NCBI GenBank assembly: GCA_900544965.1
Contig: UQXE01000010.1
Coordinates: 1 to 53,967, forward strand
Origin: an uncultured Eubacteriales bacterium
GTDB lineage: Bacteria; Bacillota; Clostridia; Christensenellales; CAG-138
Direction of reading: 5' to 3'
Length of the DNA: 53,967 nucleotides
Shown: positions 42,274 to 50,223 of the stretch, piece after piece
Position numbering within the stretch: the first letter of the stretch is position 1
Layout: the number at the start of each line of letters is the position of its first letter
Notes under the pieces: model-generated
What the model saw: only the letters and a program-made list of their open reading frames with translations
Told to the model about the DNA's origin: nothing
The model's database searches: none
Position numbers and translations under genes: made by a program

Positions 42274-42842
42274 ATAATCTTACCTCCGAACAGATATTGT
42301 ATTAGTTCGCCAAAAAAGCTTTTGAACACAACACCCTCTTCGGTATTAACTTCTCCCTCGTAGTCTTGTACTATGCATAAAGGAGGAAACATGACGCACC
42401 ACCAATTTTCACCTTTGCCCTCGCCAAGAACGACCCTCAGCGCGTCATAGTTGCCGGCCGGATAGACGTTTCCGGCATATTCCCTGTCGGGAAAAGGATA
42501 GTTCCCAACCTTAAGCTGAACGGGATAGTCCGCGCCGTTATCATTTAAAACCTCCCTTATTACGTTAAGTACATCCTTACCCTGAGCCATAAGCTCATCG
42601 CGCGTTTTGGACGCGTCATTGGCATATGACAGGTTTTCCGCTTCATATTCAAGAAGCGCGTCGCGGACAAGCAGCTTTATCCTCTGATCAATTTCAGAAT
42701 TGCTGTTAGCGATTATATGAAGGCGAAATATGCCCTCATTGGCGTTCTTGCTCTCCGCGGCAAAGCATATAAATGCCATTAGGAGGGCGCATGCGGCTAT
42801 GATAAGGGATGCGGCTTTATGTGGTATGCGGTATTGTTTCAT
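42249..42842 (-). CDS. spoIIR: Stage II sporulation protein R
   Basis: Forespore-secreted signal protein that triggers SpoIIGA to activate pro-sigma-E in the mother cell; 197 aa. N-terminal signal/anchor (~8-28), then the family blocks EGIFRLHIIANSNSEIDQRI, KLLVRDALL, YPVQLKVGNYPFPDREY and GAGENWWCVMFPPLC-like GKGENWWCVMFPPLC. GGAGG precedes the ATG by about a dozen nt. The promoter at 42872-42901 fits sigma-F, the expected regulator. Confidence 0.95.
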   Translation of the reverse strand: MKQYRIPHKAASLIIAACALLMAFICFAAESKNANEGIFRLHIIANSNSEIDQRIKLLVRDALLEYEAENLSYANDASKTRDELMAQGKDVLNVIREVLNDNGADYPVQLKVGNYPFPDREYAGNVYPAGNYDALRVVLGEGKGENWWCVMFPPLCIVQDYEGEVNTEEGVVFKSFFGELIQYLFGGKIIWNAKAEN

Positions 42843-42871
42843 TATAGATATCCACCTCCTGTGTATATGGC

Positions 42872-42901
42872 GATTATTTCCCTTTGGGAATGGGTTTATG
42901 C
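42872..42901 (-). promoter_or_regulatory. Sigma-F-type promoter of spoIIR
   Basis: On the minus strand: GCATA (42901-42897), exactly 15 nt, GGAAATAATC (42881-42872). This fits the sigma-F/G consensus GYATA-N15-GGnnAnAnTR except the last base. It lies ~30 nt before the spoIIR start. Confidence 0.75.
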
Positions 42902-42929
42902 ATGATAATTGATTTTAATTTGCAGGACC

Positions 42930-42958
42930 TTACATTATTTATACCTCTGGGTTATAAT
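42930..42958 (+). promoter_or_regulatory. Promoter of ispE
   Basis: TTACAT (42930-42935), 17-nt spacer, TATAAT (42953-42958), running away from the spoIIR promoter and giving a leader of about 20 nt. Confidence 0.75.
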
Positions 42959-42984
42959 GTCTTTATTTAGTTGAGGTGATAAGC

Positions 42985-43794
42985 ATGCCTTTGATTAAAG
43001 CATATGCAAAGGTAAACCTTGCCCTGGACATTCTGTATAGGCGCGACGACGGCTACCATGAGCTGTGCTCGCTCATGCATTCCATAGATCTGTGCGACGA
43101 CGTGGTTATATCAGAGGATGAATATATATCGTTTGAAAGCAATATCCCGCTTCCCAGGGACAACACGGCGGTAAAGGCCGCGGAAGCATATTCAAGGATA
43201 GGCGGATCAAAGGGCGCTCATATAAAAATTATAAAGAGAATTCCGTCTGAGGCAGGGCTTGGGGGCGGATCGGCCGACGCCGCCGCAGTAATCATTGGGA
43301 TGCAGAAGATATATCACGCCTTGGATATAGAGATGCTGGGGAAGCTTGCTTCCACGATAGGAGCCGACGTTCCGTTTTGCCTTTCAGGCGGCGCGGCTCT
43401 TGCCGCAGGCATAGGAGAAAGGCTGTTTCCAATACCGCGTTTAAGCCTTCCGCTTTTGATTGTAAAACCAAGGGCAGGCATTAATACGGGAAAGCTGTTT
43501 TCAAACCTGAGACTTCCGTGCGCCCACCACGATGTAAGCGGGGCGGTCCATGCTTATCTTTCCAAAGACCTGGAGGGACTGGGGAAGAGAATGGGCAACT
43601 CTCTTGAGGCCGAGGCGTTTTTTGTTGAACCTCAATTAGCTGAAATCAAAAATCGCATGCTGGAATGCGGCGCGCTGGGAGCATGTATGACCGGGTCTGG
43701 TTCAGCGATAGTCGGGCTGTTTGAAGATGGGGGACATGCGCAATGGGCCGCGTCAAAGTTCGGGGAGTATGATTTTATACATGTTTGCGGATAG
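42985..43794 (+). CDS. ispE: 4-diphosphocytidyl-2-C-methyl-D-erythritol kinase
   Basis: GHMP kinase of the non-mevalonate (MEP) isoprenoid pathway: phosphorylates CDP-ME. It is 269 aa. Blocks: AYAKVNLALDILYRRDDGYH, ATP-binding IPSEAGLGGGSADAAAVI, GADVPFCLSGGAALA, and GACMTGSGSAIVGLF. ATG 42985 follows GAGGTGA; an upstream GTG (42976) overlaps that site. First gene of a run of four membrane/envelope genes. Confidence 0.95.
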   Translation: MPLIKAYAKVNLALDILYRRDDGYHELCSLMHSIDLCDDVVISEDEYISFESNIPLPRDNTAVKAAEAYSRIGGSKGAHIKIIKRIPSEAGLGGGSADAAAVIIGMQKIYHALDIEMLGKLASTIGADVPFCLSGGAALAAGIGERLFPIPRLSLPLLIVKPRAGINTGKLFSNLRLPCAHHDVSGAVHAYLSKDLEGLGKRMGNSLEAEAFFVEPQLAEIKNRMLECGALGACMTGSGSAIVGLFEDGGHAQWAASKFGEYDFIHVCG

Positions 43795-43884
43795 AATTAG
43801 CGTTAAGGATAAACTTTACATTTTATAAAAACAACGGTAAGATGGATAATATAGATGTTAAAGGACATAAAAGGGGGAAGCTCT

Positions 43885-45096
43885 TTGCGCATCGGTCAGT
43901 TTACGGACACCTTTTTGCCCATTGTAGATGGAGTAGGCCGCGTTGTATATAACTACGCGGTGAATATAGCTGCCCTGGGGCACGAGTGCTATGTGATAGC
44001 GCCTATCGGCGAGACTGGGTACAGGGGGGGATTCCCTTTCGAGCTGATAGAATATGCGGGCATGCCGCTTGTTACGTCTACCCAGTATAAGGTTGGAATT
44101 CCGATCATGGACAGCCATTATCATAAACGGATGTCAGGAATAGAATTCGACGTTGTTCATTGCCACTCCCCGTTTATAGCGGGCCATGAGGCGCTGCGCA
44201 TTGCTAAAAAGCAGCGCGTCCCCCTAATAGGCACATTTCACTCCAAGTACTACGATGATCTGTTCCATACAACGAAATCCGAGGTGATATCAACCCTCGG
44301 GGTAAAATACATAGTCGAGTTTTACAGCCACTGCGATGAAGTGTGGTCGGTCAGCCATTCGTCCGCGGAGGTGCTTAAGGGGTACGGATTCAAGGGTGAA
44401 ATACAGGTAATGCCTAACGGAACCGATATAAGGCCCATCGACGACAGCACGGCGGATACTGCTGCAGAGCGTTTCGGGCTTACGGAAAGTCCGGCGCTCC
44501 TTTTCGTTGGCCAGATGCATTGGAAAAAGAACATAAAAAGAATACTTGAAGCAGCGGCAATGCTTAAAAAGGACGGCTCCGATTTCCGCCTGGTGCTTGC
44601 CGGCCAGGGGCCTAACAGAAACGAAATTGAGGAAAAAGCCGAGGAGCTGGATATCGCTGATGTAACTATATTTACAGGGCATATTGAAGACACGGCCCTG
44701 CTAGACGGACTGTACAGGAGGGCGGAGATGCTGGTATTTCCTTCTTTGTACGATAATGCGCCGATGGTTGTCAGGGAGGCCGCCGCCATGGAAACCCCTT
44801 CGATAATCGTCAGGGGCAGCAGCGCCGCCGAGGCAATATCCGACGGAGAGAACGGACTGCTCTGCGAGGATACGACGGAAAGCCTTTATGAAGCTATAAA
44901 GGCCGGCCTTGGCGATAAGGCAAGGCTCAGAACGCTTGGTATAAATGCCCGCAATACCATACCAATGGCCTGGCGCGATATTTTAGAGATGGCTATATCC
45001 AGATACGAGAAAACAGGGTTAAAGGGGCATTTGGAAGAAAAGACCAAACGCCGCAGGCGGCAACAGGAAACAAAAACCACAACCAATACAAAATAA
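43885..45096 (+). CDS. GT4-family glycosyltransferase
   Basis: GT-B glycosyltransferase, 403 aa, probably acting at the membrane on a lipid acceptor such as diacylglycerol. Start TTG 43885 is preferred: AGGGGGAAG lies upstream and translation then begins with the family's RIGQFTDTFLPIVDGVGRVV. ATG 43855 would add ten residues. Donor-site blocks are LLFVGQMHWKKN and LVLAGQGPNRNEIEEKA. The usual E-x7-E motif reads DNAPMVVRE, with Asp in place of the first Glu. The C-terminal tail is rich in Arg, Lys and Thr, perhaps binding acidic lipids. Between ispE and two membrane-protein genes. Confidence 0.85.
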   Translation: MRIGQFTDTFLPIVDGVGRVVYNYAVNIAALGHECYVIAPIGETGYRGGFPFELIEYAGMPLVTSTQYKVGIPIMDSHYHKRMSGIEFDVVHCHSPFIAGHEALRIAKKQRVPLIGTFHSKYYDDLFHTTKSEVISTLGVKYIVEFYSHCDEVWSVSHSSAEVLKGYGFKGEIQVMPNGTDIRPIDDSTADTAAERFGLTESPALLFVGQMHWKKNIKRILEAAAMLKKDGSDFRLVLAGQGPNRNEIEEKAEELDIADVTIFTGHIEDTALLDGLYRRAEMLVFPSLYDNAPMVVREAAAMETPSIIVRGSSAAEAISDGENGLLCEDTTESLYEAIKAGLGDKARLRTLGINARNTIPMAWRDILEMAISRYEKTGLKGHLEEKTKRRRRQQETKTTTNTK

Positions 45097-45111
45097 CTAA
45101 ACGGTGATTGC

Positions 45112-45822
45112 ATGACGAAAGTAAAAAAGAAACCCAATTTCAAGCTGATTTTTGGCACGGTGCTGTTTATTACCCTGGTCCTGTCCATAATCTATGCGGT
45201 TGTAAGCATGATTATGGCTCCAGAGGTTTCGGACGAACCATACGAAAAGATTAAAAGCGATTATTCACTGATGCTTTTGCAGTGTTCGCTTGGCATGGTC
45301 GTCATGTTTATTCCTTCGCTATTACAGAAAAAGCTGTCGCTGACCATACCAAACTACATGTTTGTCCTGTACTTCATCTTCTTGTTCTGCGCCATATATT
45401 TAGGGGAGGTTCAAGATTTTTATTTTATCATCCCATACTGGGACCTGCTGCTGCATACCTTCAGCGGGGCAATGCTTGGATCGCTCGGATTTACGCTTGT
45501 ATCGCTGCTAAACAGCAATAAAAACGTTGACATGCATCTGTCGCCGTTTTTTATCGCGTTTTTCGCGTTTTGTTTTGCTCTTGCCTTTGGCGTGGTATGG
45601 GAGATCTACGAGTACACGGTTGACAGCGTAGCCGCTTTAAATATGCAGAAGTATGCATTGGAGGACGGCACCCTCCTTGTAGGACGGGAAGCCTTGGCCG
45701 ATACCATGGAGGACTTGATAGTGGACGCTGTAGGGGCGCTGGTTATGTGCATATTTGGATATATATCGGTCAAGCGCAAGCAGGGAGGGAAAAATGAAGC
45801 ATTAGGCGGGAAAACCGCTTAG
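45112..45822 (+). CDS. Membrane protein, DUF2238/YjdF-like
   Basis: A 236-aa integral membrane protein with six hydrophobic segments. The core HTFSGAMLGSLGFTLVSLL and ALAFGVVWEIYEYTVD, followed by DTMEDLIVDAVGA, is the pattern of the YjdF/DUF2238 family, in which conserved His, Glu and Asp line the membrane helices. Biochemical role unknown. It starts 15 nt after the glycosyltransferase stop, so the two are cotranscribed. No good ribosome binding site beyond ACGGTGATTGC. Confidence 0.75.
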   Translation: MTKVKKKPNFKLIFGTVLFITLVLSIIYAVVSMIMAPEVSDEPYEKIKSDYSLMLLQCSLGMVVMFIPSLLQKKLSLTIPNYMFVLYFIFLFCAIYLGEVQDFYFIIPYWDLLLHTFSGAMLGSLGFTLVSLLNSNKNVDMHLSPFFIAFFAFCFALAFGVVWEIYEYTVDSVAALNMQKYALEDGTLLVGREALADTMEDLIVDAVGALVMCIFGYISVKRKQGGKNEALGGKTA

Positions 45823-45874
45823 GCTTAGCATGAATACCGACTTGGGATAAGCTAATATGGGGCGGGGGTAACAA

Positions 45875-47890
45875 ATGAGAATAAGAATTATAGTGAAAAA
45901 GGTGTTGGACGCCTTTTTCATATATATTGCAATGTATATGTCAGGGGTGCTGATAAACAACGCCATGGTTGGAGGGGCGCTGTATCTGCTTGGCCTCATA
46001 TGGCTGATCTATCTCAGGCTGTTTTCGCGGAGGGCCTCGATACCCAGGTTTATGGCAAAGCAGGGCGTTTTTATCCTGATATCAACGGTGCTTTTAAATA
46101 TCGCGATTTTATTTGTGTACCCTGCCGTAGCAAAGAATAGGCTATCCATTGTACTGCTTGGTATGATCCTCTATATGGTGGTCTGGCAGTCGGCTACTGA
46201 TTTAATAGCGATAAAATCAACGTCCAGGCGGTGCAGGCTATGGATAATTTTGGCGCATATCTGTTTTTCCGCGGCTGCCGCGGGCCTTATAGCGCTTTTT
46301 GATATAAGCGGAGGTGGCAATCTCCTGGTGCTGACGCTGTTGGGAAATGCGATAAGGGGCTTAATTCAATGCGTTGAGGCTTCCGATGATTCCGCTGCCG
46401 AATCCATGAAGGGGCTGGACGGGCTTATGGACATAAGCGCCTGCAGGACATACAACTATATGCTGAAAAACCTTATGATTGCCTTGAACATAGGAATAAT
46501 ATGCTATATTTGCTATATGAATCTGCAGCCCGGAGGAAACCCTATGGCTGATTTTCTTTACCTGCTGCTATGGCTGGCCGGCCTTGGATTCATGATACTT
46601 CTGTTGTGGCTGTTCCTCAGCAGGCGCATGGGCTCGAAATACGATAAGCCGTCGGTGTTCATCGTAGGCGCCCTTCTCTGGTGCCTGGCGTCAGTTGGCT
46701 ATTATAACGGATGGTTCGCCCCGAACGCTATATTGTACATACTGTGGTGCGCGGGGCTTGGATGCATGCTATGCGTTCTTGTTAGCCTGGGGCAGGATAT
46801 GCAGACGGTTGTTGCCTTTACAATGGATGAAAGCGAAAGCGTCGCGTACAGAAGAAACACCTATATTATGATAGAATGGTCGATTTTGCTCTCGTATCTT
46901 CTGCTTGTTGTAATGATGACGGTATCCGCGTTTGCTATTCAGGGCAAAATTGACGATGTTGAGGCAATGATAGGCGTAAAGGGTATATTCAACCTGGCGT
47001 TTTTGCTGCTGCCCGTGGTGTTCGTAATAATCGCCATGATTTATGCGATGCTGCAGCCGCTGGACAAACAGTATACGGCCAGGCTAAGGAAATACCGTGA
47101 GGAAACGTTGGGAGGCGTTGAAAAGCCCGAGGTAAGAAATCACCTGCTCTATAAGCTTAACAAGACCACGAAGCGCATTGGGATAAGGCTGTTATGCCTG
47201 ATTCTACGTCCCTTTCTTCCATGTAAGGTTAAAAACGCGGATATAGTAAACCTTAAGAACGGGCCGGTTGTATTCGTATGCAATCATCTTGAGATACTCG
47301 GTCCTATGCTTACGGTGCTCTACATGCCGTTTTATTTTCGCCCCTGGATAACACATGAAATACTGGATATGGACAGCGTAAAAGAGCAGCTTAGGGACGG
47401 TGTGGACAGAATATTCAAATTTCTGCCCGCGTCCTGGCGTAAAGTTATTCTTTCCGCGGTTTGCAGGCCTGTTGTGTATGTGACAAACTCGCTGGATCCG
47501 ATACCCGTGTACCGCGGAGGAATAAAGGACGTGCTTATGACCATAAGGATGAGCGTGGATGCTCTTAAGGAGGAGGATAACCTGCTGCTGTTTCCGGAAA
47601 ACCCTTCAAAAGCATTCGGGGAGGGTGAAAAATATCCAACTGAGGGCGCGGCGGAGTTTTTTACCGGTTTTGCCCAAATAGGCGTGGATTATTATAGGGC
47701 GACAGGACGGTGCACAACCTTTTATCCACTATATATAAACAAAAAACTGAGGACCATGACGTTTTTTGACGGGGTTACCTATGATTGCAAAAATCAAAAG
47801 AGCGCCGAAAAGCAGCGCATAGCAAAACACCTTCACGACAGCATGGTACAGGAGCCGGGGAACAAACCGCCTTTTTCGGCGTGTCCCTAA
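45875..47890 (+). CDS. Polytopic membrane protein with PlsC-like acyltransferase domain
   Basis: A 671-aa protein; GGGGCGGGGG precedes the ATG. Residues 1-~395 hold about ten membrane segments of no family I recognise. Residues ~440-660 resemble 1-acylglycerol-3-phosphate acyltransferases: GPVVFVCNHLEILGPMLT at the first motif, PIPVYRGG at the second, LLLFPENPSKAFGEGEKY at the third. The normal H-x4-D catalytic pair reads HLEILG, with Gly in place of Asp, and FPEG is FPEN. It may be inactive, use another base, or bind an acyl acceptor. The neighbouring GT4 gene suggests membrane lipid or lipid-linked glycan work. Confidence 0.75.
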   Translation: MRIRIIVKKVLDAFFIYIAMYMSGVLINNAMVGGALYLLGLIWLIYLRLFSRRASIPRFMAKQGVFILISTVLLNIAILFVYPAVAKNRLSIVLLGMILYMVVWQSATDLIAIKSTSRRCRLWIILAHICFSAAAAGLIALFDISGGGNLLVLTLLGNAIRGLIQCVEASDDSAAESMKGLDGLMDISACRTYNYMLKNLMIALNIGIICYICYMNLQPGGNPMADFLYLLLWLAGLGFMILLLWLFLSRRMGSKYDKPSVFIVGALLWCLASVGYYNGWFAPNAILYILWCAGLGCMLCVLVSLGQDMQTVVAFTMDESESVAYRRNTYIMIEWSILLSYLLLVVMMTVSAFAIQGKIDDVEAMIGVKGIFNLAFLLLPVVFVIIAMIYAMLQPLDKQYTARLRKYREETLGGVEKPEVRNHLLYKLNKTTKRIGIRLLCLILRPFLPCKVKNADIVNLKNGPVVFVCNHLEILGPMLTVLYMPFYFRPWITHEILDMDSVKEQLRDGVDRIFKFLPASWRKVILSAVCRPVVYVTNSLDPIPVYRGGIKDVLMTIRMSVDALKEEDNLLLFPENPSKAFGEGEKYPTEGAAEFFTGFAQIGVDYYRATGRCTTFYPLYINKKLRTMTFFDGVTYDCKNQKSAEKQRIAKHLHDSMVQEPGNKPPFSACP

Positions 47891-47923
47891 TTAATAAGCG
47901 CGGCAAGGTTTTGCAAAATACGA

Positions 47924-47953
47924 TTGACTATTTTTAACCATTGATATTATAAT
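47924..47953 (+). promoter_or_regulatory. Promoter of glyA
   Basis: TTGACT (47924-47929), 18-nt spacer, TATAAT (47948-47953), followed by a ~25-nt leader with CCGGAGGAAA before the ATG. Confidence 0.8.
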
Positions 47954-47986
47954 GTAAACGAAAAAATCTCCGGAGGAAATATTGAA

Positions 47987-49222
47987 ATGATACAGTTCGA
48001 TTTAATCCGCGCCGCCGATCCGATATTGGCGGAGATGATGGAGGGCGAGCTGCGCCGTCAGCGCGACCATTTGGAGCTTATTGCTTCGGAAAACTTCGTA
48101 TCGGAAGCCGTAATGGCGGCTATGGGAAGCCACCTTACAAATAAATATGCCGAAGGTTATCCCGGTAAGCGTTACTACGGCGGTTGCGAGATGGTTGACA
48201 AGGTTGAGGATCTTGCAAGGGACCGGCTTAAGGAGCTTTTTGGCGCAGAGCATGCTAACGTGCAGCCTCATTCAGGCGCCCAGGCGAATCTTGCGGTATA
48301 CTTTTCTCTGCTAAACTATGGCGATACCGTTATGGGTATGGATCTTTCCCACGGCGGGCATCTCACGCATGGAAGCCCGGTCAACATGTCGGGCAAATAC
48401 TTTAAGATAGTTCCGTACGGAGTAAGCAAGGAAACCGAACAGATTGACTATGACAAAATGCGCGAAATCGCGCTGGAGTGCAAGCCCAGGATGATTGTCG
48501 CGGGAGCCAGCGCGTACTCAAGAGCAATTAATTTTGAACGAATTTGTGAAATTGCCCATGAAGTGGGAGCATATTTCATGGTTGACATGGCGCATATCGC
48601 GGGCCTTGTCGCCGCCGGAGAGCATATGAATCCCGTACCTTACGCTGACGTCGTAACATCGACGACGCATAAGACCCTTCGCGGTCCAAGGGGAGGATTA
48701 ATACTGTGCAAAGCCGAGCACGCAAAGGCCATTGATAAGGGCGTTTTCCCGGGCACCCAGGGCGGGCCGCTCATGCACATTATAGCGGCAAAGGCGGTAT
48801 GTTTCCACGAGGCGCTTCAGCCCTCATTTAAAGAATACCAAAAGCAGGTGGTTAAAAACGCTGCCGCGCTGGCCCAGGCGCTCCAGGCCAACGGCATGAG
48901 GATAGTTTCGGGCGGCACGGACAACCATCTTATGCTCGTGGACCTGACGTCGACTGGAAGAACGGGAAAAGAGGTTGAGGCGCTGCTTGACCGGGCCAAT
49001 ATCACCGTAAATAAAAACACCATCCCGTTTGAAACAAGAAGCCCGTTCGTTACAAGTGGTATACGCATCGGCACCCCGGCGGTTACATCGCGCGGGTTCA
49101 ACGAATCCGACATGCTGCTTATAGCGTCGTTCATAGCGCGCATTGTCGAGGGCGGTGAAGAAGCCGTTGAAGAGGTTAAAAAGGGCGTTTTAGCTCTTTG
49201 CGAGCAGCATCCGCTTTATTGA
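47987..49222 (+). CDS. glyA: Serine hydroxymethyltransferase
   Basis: PLP enzyme that converts serine and tetrahydrofolate to glycine and 5,10-methylene-THF, the main source of one-carbon units; 411 aa. Diagnostic blocks: LIASENFVSEAVMAAMGS, LTNKYAEGYPGKRYYGGCE, MVDMAHIAGLVAAG and the PLP-lysine motif STTHKTLRGPRGG (Lys229). CGGAGG precedes the ATG. Monocistronic behind its own promoter; connects metabolically with the folate steps of the hut operon. Confidence 0.97.
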   Translation: MIQFDLIRAADPILAEMMEGELRRQRDHLELIASENFVSEAVMAAMGSHLTNKYAEGYPGKRYYGGCEMVDKVEDLARDRLKELFGAEHANVQPHSGAQANLAVYFSLLNYGDTVMGMDLSHGGHLTHGSPVNMSGKYFKIVPYGVSKETEQIDYDKMREIALECKPRMIVAGASAYSRAINFERICEIAHEVGAYFMVDMAHIAGLVAAGEHMNPVPYADVVTSTTHKTLRGPRGGLILCKAEHAKAIDKGVFPGTQGGPLMHIIAAKAVCFHEALQPSFKEYQKQVVKNAAALAQALQANGMRIVSGGTDNHLMLVDLTSTGRTGKEVEALLDRANITVNKNTIPFETRSPFVTSGIRIGTPAVTSRGFNESDMLLIASFIARIVEGGEEAVEEVKKGVLALCEQHPLY

Positions 49223-49358
49223 CCGGATTCAATAAGCAAATGAGTAGAGGCGGGAAATGAACTCGTTCCCATTCCGTCGGCGGACACCTGCTTTTTTAAT
49301 GCTGACAAGCGCTTATAGAGCGCATTAACAAAACGGAATATAAGTAAAGAGGTGCGGA

Positions 49359-49790
49359 ATGAAAAAAGCAAAGGGTTTTATTGCCGAGTTTAAGAAGTTT
49401 ATTTCCCGCGGCAGCGTCATAGACCTGGCCGTTGGCGTTATCATCGGCAGCGCCTTTACGGCAATCGTTACTTCCCTTGTCAACGATATTGTCATGCCAG
49501 CCATCGGCTGTATTTTTGGCGGTATTGACTTTACCAGCCTGAAATATGTCATTACCCCCGCTAGTGGGGATGTTGCGGAAGCGGCTATATACTACGGCAA
49601 TTTTATTCAAAGCGTCGTTAACTTCCTGCTGGTTGCTCTTGTGATATTTATGGTAGTTAAGACGATCAACCGTTTCCATAAGAAGAAACAGGACGAGACG
49701 GAAACGGCCGCCGTTCCTGCCGAACCATCCGAGGATATCCTGTTGCTTAGGGAAATCAGGGACCTATTACAGAAAAACAAGGAACAATAA
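49359..49790 (+). CDS. mscL: Large-conductance mechanosensitive channel MscL
   Basis: Emergency osmotic release channel of the cytoplasmic membrane, homopentamer; 143 aa. N-terminal amphipathic helix (FIAEFKKFISRGSVIDLAVG), TM1 with VGVIIGSAFTAIVTSLVNDI, periplasmic loop, TM2 (FLLVALVIFMVVKTINR) and a C-terminal coiled helix (EDILLLREIRDLLQK). AGAGGTGCGGA precedes the ATG. No promoter is clear between glyA and this gene. Confidence 0.96.
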   Translation: MKKAKGFIAEFKKFISRGSVIDLAVGVIIGSAFTAIVTSLVNDIVMPAIGCIFGGIDFTSLKYVITPASGDVAEAAIYYGNFIQSVVNFLLVALVIFMVVKTINRFHKKKQDETETAAVPAEPSEDILLLREIRDLLQKNKEQ

Positions 49791-50189
49791 CGGGTAACAG
49801 CTAAGAACCGTAAACGTTGTTGCATCATGGCCAAGGCGGGGACATTGCGTAAGCTTTATTGATATTCTGCTTGAACTAATGATTAATCAGGATACGTACG
49901 GTTAAAGATAAAGCCCGCTTCTGAGAGCGCGCTGGCCCCTGTTAATCGAAGCAGTCTTAATCCAGGCTGATTGCAATCCGGGATTTTAGATATACGGAAA
50001 ACTCAGCGGCGCTATAACCAATAATCAATACCCACAATCTGAGCTCAGGACTTCTATCCGTCTTGGCTGTTTAGGTATAAAAGAATGTCGTACACTATAC
50101 ATAAATCACCTGTTATGAATGCTGAAAAGCTTACCTTTAAATGCCATTATGCATATCATTTTACATGGACATTTTATTTGCCTACAGCC
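49791..50189. other. Gene-free stretch before the CotH gene
   Basis: About 400 nt in which I see no gene, RNA or clear hairpin. An in-frame ATG at 50119 would extend the next gene by 35 residues, but without a ribosome binding site and upstream of the signal peptide, so I reject it. Confidence 0.5.
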
Positions 50190-50217
50190 TTTACAGATCT
50201 CGACTATATGTTATAAT
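50190..50217 (+). promoter_or_regulatory. Promoter of the CotH lipoprotein, probably leaderless
   Basis: TTTACA (50190-50195), 16-nt spacer, TATAAT (50212-50217). The expected start of transcription, about seven nt further on, coincides with the ATG at 50224. Confidence 0.65.
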
Positions 50218-50223
50218 CCAACC

